Source of the DNA: Pseudomonadota bacterium
GTDB lineage: Bacteria > Cyanobacteriota > Vampirovibrionia > LMEP-6097
DNA: 8,458 bases
Assembly: GCA_009924885.1 (NCBI GenBank)
Contig: RFQS01000095.1
Coordinates: 1 to 8,458 of the forward strand
Direction: 5' to 3'
In this document: piece after piece, positions 5,354-8,458 of the stretch
Numbering within the stretch: position 1 is the stretch's first letter
How the letters are laid out: the number at the start of each line of letters is the position of its first letter
Position numbers and translations under genes: made by a program
The notes under the pieces: generated by a model
What the model saw: only the letters and a program-made list of their open reading frames with translations
Database searches by the model: none
Told to the model about the DNA's origin: nothing

Positions 5354-6667
5354 ATGAGAGACGAACAAGCTTACTTAATTAGCGACGCCGAATACTTATC
5401 TCCTGCACTAGGGAGAGTTTTCCACTTCGTCGCCAAAAGAGCCTCTGGGTCATATATTTATGATCTAAATGACAAGCCATATCTTGATATGACAAGTGGC
5501 ATTGCCGTAAATCAGCTTGGACATTCACATCCAGAAGTAGTAGAAGCTATAACCAAACAAGCTCAAGAGAGTATTCACACTAGCTGTGTCGTTCACTATC
5601 CCGCCAACATCGAACTAGCTGAAGCTCTAGCTGGAATCATGCCAGGTGACATTAACAGTACTTTTTTCTGTAACAGTGGTGCTGAAGCAGCTGATGGTGC
5701 GATTAAATTAATTAAAATTCTACAACCCGGGCGTAATAATTTTATAGTTCACCGCGGCTCTTTTCACGGAAGAACTTTAGGAGCTACAGCACTCACCACG
5801 TCTAAAGCCTCTTACCGTAAGTACTTCGACCCACTTATCCCAGGAGTTAATGTTATTAATTTTCCTAATACTTTTGCTTGTAAAACTATAGATGAGCGCC
5901 GTAATTTTGAAAATCAGATGCATAAAGAGATAGAACTGATGTTTGCGACACATGTCGCTCCAGAATCAGTCGCTGCAATATTCATAGAGCCAGTTTTAGG
6001 TGAAGGTGGTTATTTACCAGCACCGATAGAATACGTAAATTACCTAAAACATCTTCGCGCACTTTGTGATAAACACGGAATATTACTAGTCTTCGATGAA
6101 GTCCAAAGCGGCATGGCAAGAACAGGGAAATGGTTCGCTTCTGAGCATTATGGAGTGGTACCTGATATTCAATTAATGGCGAAGGGGCTTTCAGGTGGCT
6201 TACCACTAGGCGCCTTTGCGACCAGAAAAGAACTCATGTACAAGATGCCTCCAGGTTCACATGGTAGTACCTATGGTGGGAACCCTATCTGTTGCAGAGC
6301 TGCTTTAAAAATGATCGAAATAATAAAACGAGACAATGTTATGGACAGAGTTTCGGCTAGTTCAGAGTATATTTTTAAATACTTTGAGGATAAATTCCCT
6401 GGCTCTAATTCCCACAAGCTCAGTGACACTGAGATACACAGCCCCGTTAAAGTTAGAGGTCTAGGTTTAATGATAGGTCTTGAATTCGCATCTGGTGAAA
6501 TTACTACTAAAATTAAAGAATATGCTTATTCTAAACAAGTCCTAGTCTTACCTTGTGGAGCTTATGGCAATATTATCAGGTTAGCCCCGGATTTAACTAT
6601 GAGTGAAGTTAATATACAGAAAGGCTTAGATGTCATTACTGAAGCTATTCATAGCTTCCATAAATAA
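5354..6667 (+). CDS. GabT-like class III omega-aminotransferase (PLP enzyme)
   Basis: This is a class III pyridoxal-phosphate aminotransferase, closest by eye to 4-aminobutyrate aminotransferases. It would move the terminal amino group of an omega-amino acid to 2-oxoglutarate, giving a semialdehyde and glutamate. The PLP-binding features are all present: NSGAEA (107-112) for the phosphate, FHGR (137-140) with the ring-stacking region, EPVLGEGG (212-219), DEVQSG (248-253) with Asp248 for the pyridine nitrogen, and the Schiff-base lysine Lys277 in LMAKGLSGG. GSTYGGNP (304-311) and the C-terminal PCGAYGNIIRLAP (400-412) are typical of the GabT group. The length of 437 aa is normal and no key residue is missing. 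GABA is the first guess; 5-aminovalerate, lysine (6-amino), ornithine or acetylornithine remain possible. The aldehyde dehydrogenase next door supports a catabolic role. I left the symbol empty because the substrate is not certain. Confidence 0.92.
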   Translation: MRDEQAYLISDAEYLSPALGRVFHFVAKRASGSYIYDLNDKPYLDMTSGIAVNQLGHSHPEVVEAITKQAQESIHTSCVVHYPANIELAEALAGIMPGDINSTFFCNSGAEAADGAIKLIKILQPGRNNFIVHRGSFHGRTLGATALTTSKASYRKYFDPLIPGVNVINFPNTFACKTIDERRNFENQMHKEIELMFATHVAPESVAAIFIEPVLGEGGYLPAPIEYVNYLKHLRALCDKHGILLVFDEVQSGMARTGKWFASEHYGVVPDIQLMAKGLSGGLPLGAFATRKELMYKMPPGSHGSTYGGNPICCRAALKMIEIIKRDNVMDRVSASSEYIFKYFEDKFPGSNSHKLSDTEIHSPVKVRGLGLMIGLEFASGEITTKIKEYAYSKQVLVLPCGAYGNIIRLAPDLTMSEVNIQKGLDVITEAIHSFHK

Positions 6668-6707
6668 ACTAGCCAATTAATGCTTCTTCACGAGATAATA
6701 AATATTT

Positions 6708-8177
6708 ATGACAGCAGAAATCCAAGACAATTTACTAATCAATAAAAACCCTCGTAATCTTAGTGAAGTTATCTCTGAACACACCATATCTACTGATTTT
6801 GAAATCGATAAAATGATTTATAAATCAGCCAAAGCTTTTAAAACCTGGTCTCAAGTTCCAGCACCAGAAAGAGCTAAATATCTGCTTAAATGTGCCAAAA
6901 ATTACATTGAACATAAAGAACATTACGCAAAAATACTGCACTCAGAAAATGGAAAATCTCTAGAAGAAGCACGGGGGGAGATACAAGAGGTCATAGACAC
7001 ACTAGAATTCTTTGCTGGCGAAGGAAGAAGGTTATACGGAATAGTCGGGAACTCTGAAATGCCTAATAAATCCATCTATACTATAAAACAGCCTATAGGA
7101 CCAGCTTTATTAATTACAGCGTGGAATTTTCCAGCTGCTGTACCTAGTTGGAAAATAGCACCTTGTTTAATTTCAGGAAATACATTTATCCTAAAACCAT
7201 CTGAAAATGCACCTTTAAGCGGTAAAATTTTAGTTGACGTTCTTAACGACTGTGGCTTACCTGAAGGAGTAGCTCAATTAGCCGTAGGTGGAAGTGATGT
7301 ATCAAGTAAATTACTCGCTAAAACAGAAATTAAAATAGTCAGTTTCACTGGCTCTACCGCTGTAGGTCAGATCATTGCTGAAAATGCTGCTAAGTCTTTT
7401 AAAAAATGTGCTTTAGAATTAGGTGGTAAAAACAGCTGCGTGGTTTTAGATGATGCAGACTCTAAATTAGTTATAGAAGGGCTGGTATGGGGAGCATACG
7501 GCACTGCTGGTCAACGCTGTACTAGTACAAGTCGACTGATTATAAATAAACATAAGGGCGATGAAATAATACCTACTTTAATAGAAAAGATCTCAGCTTT
7601 TTATGATAAAACCCATAAGAAAGGGGCTGATAACTACGCTCCTATCATCAGCCATAAGCAGCTACTAAAAATAGATAAACTAGTTCAAGAAGGTCTAGAT
7701 GCTGGTGCTGAGCTGATTTGCGGTGGAAAAATCTTGGATGATGGTTCTAACGGTGGCTATTACTATGCTCCGACTATTTTAAAAATCACAGCCTCAAACC
7801 CTCTAGCTAAAACAGAAATATTTGGTCCAGTACTTTCTGTACTTGAATTAGATGAAAAAGACCCAGAAAAATTTCTAGATGAAGCCCTAGAAATCGCAAA
7901 TGATGTAGATTATGGTCTATCTAACGCTATTTACACTCAAAATATAAATTTTGGCATGAAAGCCTTACACAGATTTGAATCTGGTCTAGTATACCTTAAC
8001 GCACCGACTATTGGAGCGGAGTGTGGCGGAGCGAGCTTTTTTGGTGGCTGGAAACAGACTGGCAATGGCTCTCGTGAAGGAGGCTATGCTGCTTTAGATA
8101 CTTATACTCAATTTAAAACTATTTCTATAGATTATTCGGCGGCTTTGCAGAGGGCGCAGATTAGTAATTACCAATAG
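6708..8177 (+). CDS. Aldehyde dehydrogenase, probable semialdehyde dehydrogenase
   Basis: This is an NAD(P)-dependent aldehyde dehydrogenase of the ALDH superfamily that oxidises an aldehyde to the acid. The catalytic set is complete: Asn140 (TAWNFP), Lys163 (LKPSE), the cofactor loop FTGSTAVG (213-220), Glu237 in LELGGK, the nucleophile Cys271 in GQRCT, and Glu370 in EIFGP. The length of 489 aa is normal. By eye the text around GTAGQRCTSTSRLI (265-278) and the C-terminal GAECGG...DYSAALQRAQI (436-485) resemble the ketoglutarate-semialdehyde/aminoadipate-semialdehyde (ALDH7-like) branch more than classical GabD. It lies 40 bases after the aminotransferase gene and would take that enzyme's semialdehyde product, for example succinate, glutarate or aminoadipate semialdehyde. 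No good Shine-Dalgarno sequence is seen (GAG at 6692-6694 is 13 bases away). Strong terminator sequence follows, so this is the last gene of the unit. Confidence 0.92.
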   Translation: MTAEIQDNLLINKNPRNLSEVISEHTISTDFEIDKMIYKSAKAFKTWSQVPAPERAKYLLKCAKNYIEHKEHYAKILHSENGKSLEEARGEIQEVIDTLEFFAGEGRRLYGIVGNSEMPNKSIYTIKQPIGPALLITAWNFPAAVPSWKIAPCLISGNTFILKPSENAPLSGKILVDVLNDCGLPEGVAQLAVGGSDVSSKLLAKTEIKIVSFTGSTAVGQIIAENAAKSFKKCALELGGKNSCVVLDDADSKLVIEGLVWGAYGTAGQRCTSTSRLIINKHKGDEIIPTLIEKISAFYDKTHKKGADNYAPIISHKQLLKIDKLVQEGLDAGAELICGGKILDDGSNGGYYYAPTILKITASNPLAKTEIFGPVLSVLELDEKDPEKFLDEALEIANDVDYGLSNAIYTQNINFGMKALHRFESGLVYLNAPTIGAECGGASFFGGWKQTGNGSREGGYAALDTYTQFKTISIDYSAALQRAQISNYQ

Positions 8178-8185
8178 TCTTGTCG

Positions 8186-8267
8186 TACGGCTTTTGCATA
8201 GTGCTTCGCTTCACCCCACACGGAGTGTGGGTCCCCGAGTTCAGCTCTTCACTATGCAAAAGCCGTA
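8186..8267. repeat. 82-bp element bounded by a perfect 18-bp inverted repeat
   Basis: TACGGCTTTTGCATAGTG (8186-8203) is the exact reverse complement of 8250-8267. The 46 bases between the arms hold a second hairpin. I count 44 G/C in the 82 bases, clearly richer than the surrounding AT-rich DNA. Neither arm is followed by a U-run on either strand, so the outer stem is not a normal terminator. Each end carries a TA dinucleotide (TA-CGG ... CCG-TA), as left by some miniature inverted-repeat elements that target TA. It is short and holds no transposase gene. A REP-like or intergenic palindromic repeat, a miniature element, or a structured 3' UTR or small RNA are all possible. Only one copy is in this window. 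Confidence 0.75.
8215..8231. repeat. Inner 7-bp hairpin within the palindromic element
   Basis: CCCACAC (8215-8221) pairs with GTGTGGG (8225-8231) across a GGA loop. With the outer 18-bp stem this gives a branched or internally looped fold, with unpaired stretches of 11 bases on the left and 18 on the right. Confidence 0.6.
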
Positions 8268-8289
8268 GGGGGAGGGAAAGAAGAATTTT

Positions 8290-8323
8290 AGAGACAGCTG
8301 CACATTGTGCAGCTGTCTCTTTT
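8290..8323 (+). terminator. Rho-independent terminator after the aldehyde dehydrogenase gene
   Basis: A 14-bp perfect stem (8290-8303 with 8307-8320, AGAGACAGCTGCAC against its complement) closes a three-base ATT loop. It is followed directly by TTT, making a run of four T with the last stem base, then AAAC. The stem is GC-balanced and long. On the minus strand the stem is followed by AAAATTC rather than a T-run, so it reads as a terminator for the + strand operon only. It lies 112 bases after the last stop codon. Confidence 0.9.
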
Positions 8324-8458
8324 AAACTAATTGTAATTCTTCTTCTGGACGAACAAGACGGTAATTACTCACCCCATCTCCTAGTCGAAAAATAAAGATT
8401 TCATAAAATTACGAGTAAAGCTCTGGCCAAATTGGCGATTCGATGAGTTACTGTAGAT

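Larger units (their letters stand above)
8178..8458. other. Gene-free terminal region with two hairpins
   Basis: These 281 bases contain no coding region I can defend. A TTG-initiated 71-codon frame on the + strand (8180-8395) runs straight through both hairpins and has no homology I recognise. After the terminator, a minus-strand frame stays open from the window edge to a TAG at 8381-8383 (25 codons). It could be the 3' end of a convergent gene but is too short to judge. A second minus-strand frame is open from about 8408 to a TAA at 8322-8324. Confidence 0.6.

Noticed and set aside
5982..6206. 74-codon minus-strand frame inside the aminotransferase gene
   Set aside because: It is antisense to the highly conserved EPVLGEGG to LMAKGLSGG part of a clear PLP enzyme.
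8180..8395. 71-codon TTG-initiated frame on the + strand
   Set aside because: It runs through the 82-bp palindrome and the terminator stem, has no SD sequence, and its translation has the odd, Arg/Ser/Leu-mixed look of non-coding DNA.
8426..8436. Short palindrome GCCAA-A-TTGGC
   Set aside because: Only five pairs around a single base. It could be an operator half-site, but nothing nearby supports this.
1..8458. CRISPR array, tRNA or rRNA genes, insertion sequence with transposase
   Set aside because: I looked for regularly spaced repeats, tRNA-like cloverleaf features and transposase motifs and saw none.

Overview
The window holds ten genes, all on the + strand and tightly packed. They are followed by a gene-free tail of about 280 bases containing two strong hairpins. 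The DNA is AT-rich, with many TTA, AAA, GAA and ATT codons and AT-rich spacers. That fits a low-GC bacterium with the standard bacterial code. Nothing here fixes the phylum: there is no rRNA, tRNA or marker protein, and I do not assign one.

Region 1 (17-3371) is a five-gene block of proteins I do not recognise: 257, 228, 263, 95 and 229 aa. The genes lie close together. Genes 3 and 4 overlap by ATGA, and four of the five have a clear Shine-Dalgarno (SD) sequence. The first and third proteins look secreted or surface-active rather than enzymatic: neither has a cysteine, and both are rich in Ala, Gly, Ser, Gln and Asp with coiled-coil-like stretches. The first carries an EF-hand-like Asp loop. 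The third carries a central Gly/Ala-rich hydrophobic segment, a Gln tract and an acidic tail. The second protein is basic; the fourth and fifth are acidic. Together this looks like an operon for an exported or membrane-inserting protein system with accessory proteins. That is inference from composition and layout only, and it is the most likely place in the window for something undescribed.

Region 2 (3439-8177) is metabolic. It encodes a PaaI-type hotdog thioesterase, an orphan MalG-type sugar ABC-transporter permease overlapping the thioesterase 3' end, a class I SAM-dependent methyltransferase, a GabT-like class III aminotransferase starting one base after the methyltransferase stop, and an NAD(P)-type aldehyde dehydrogenase. 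The last two make a natural pair: the aminotransferase turns an omega-amino acid (GABA, 5-aminovalerate or lysine type) into a semialdehyde and the dehydrogenase oxidises it to the acid. Starts in this region mostly lack a recognisable SD sequence, unlike region 1.

Region 3 (8178-8458) has no convincing gene. It holds an 82-bp element bounded by a perfect 18-bp inverted repeat with a second hairpin inside it, richer in G+C than its surroundings. A textbook Rho-independent terminator follows at 8290-8323 and closes the operon. The last bases may contain the 3' end of a gene on the opposite strand, but this is too short to call.
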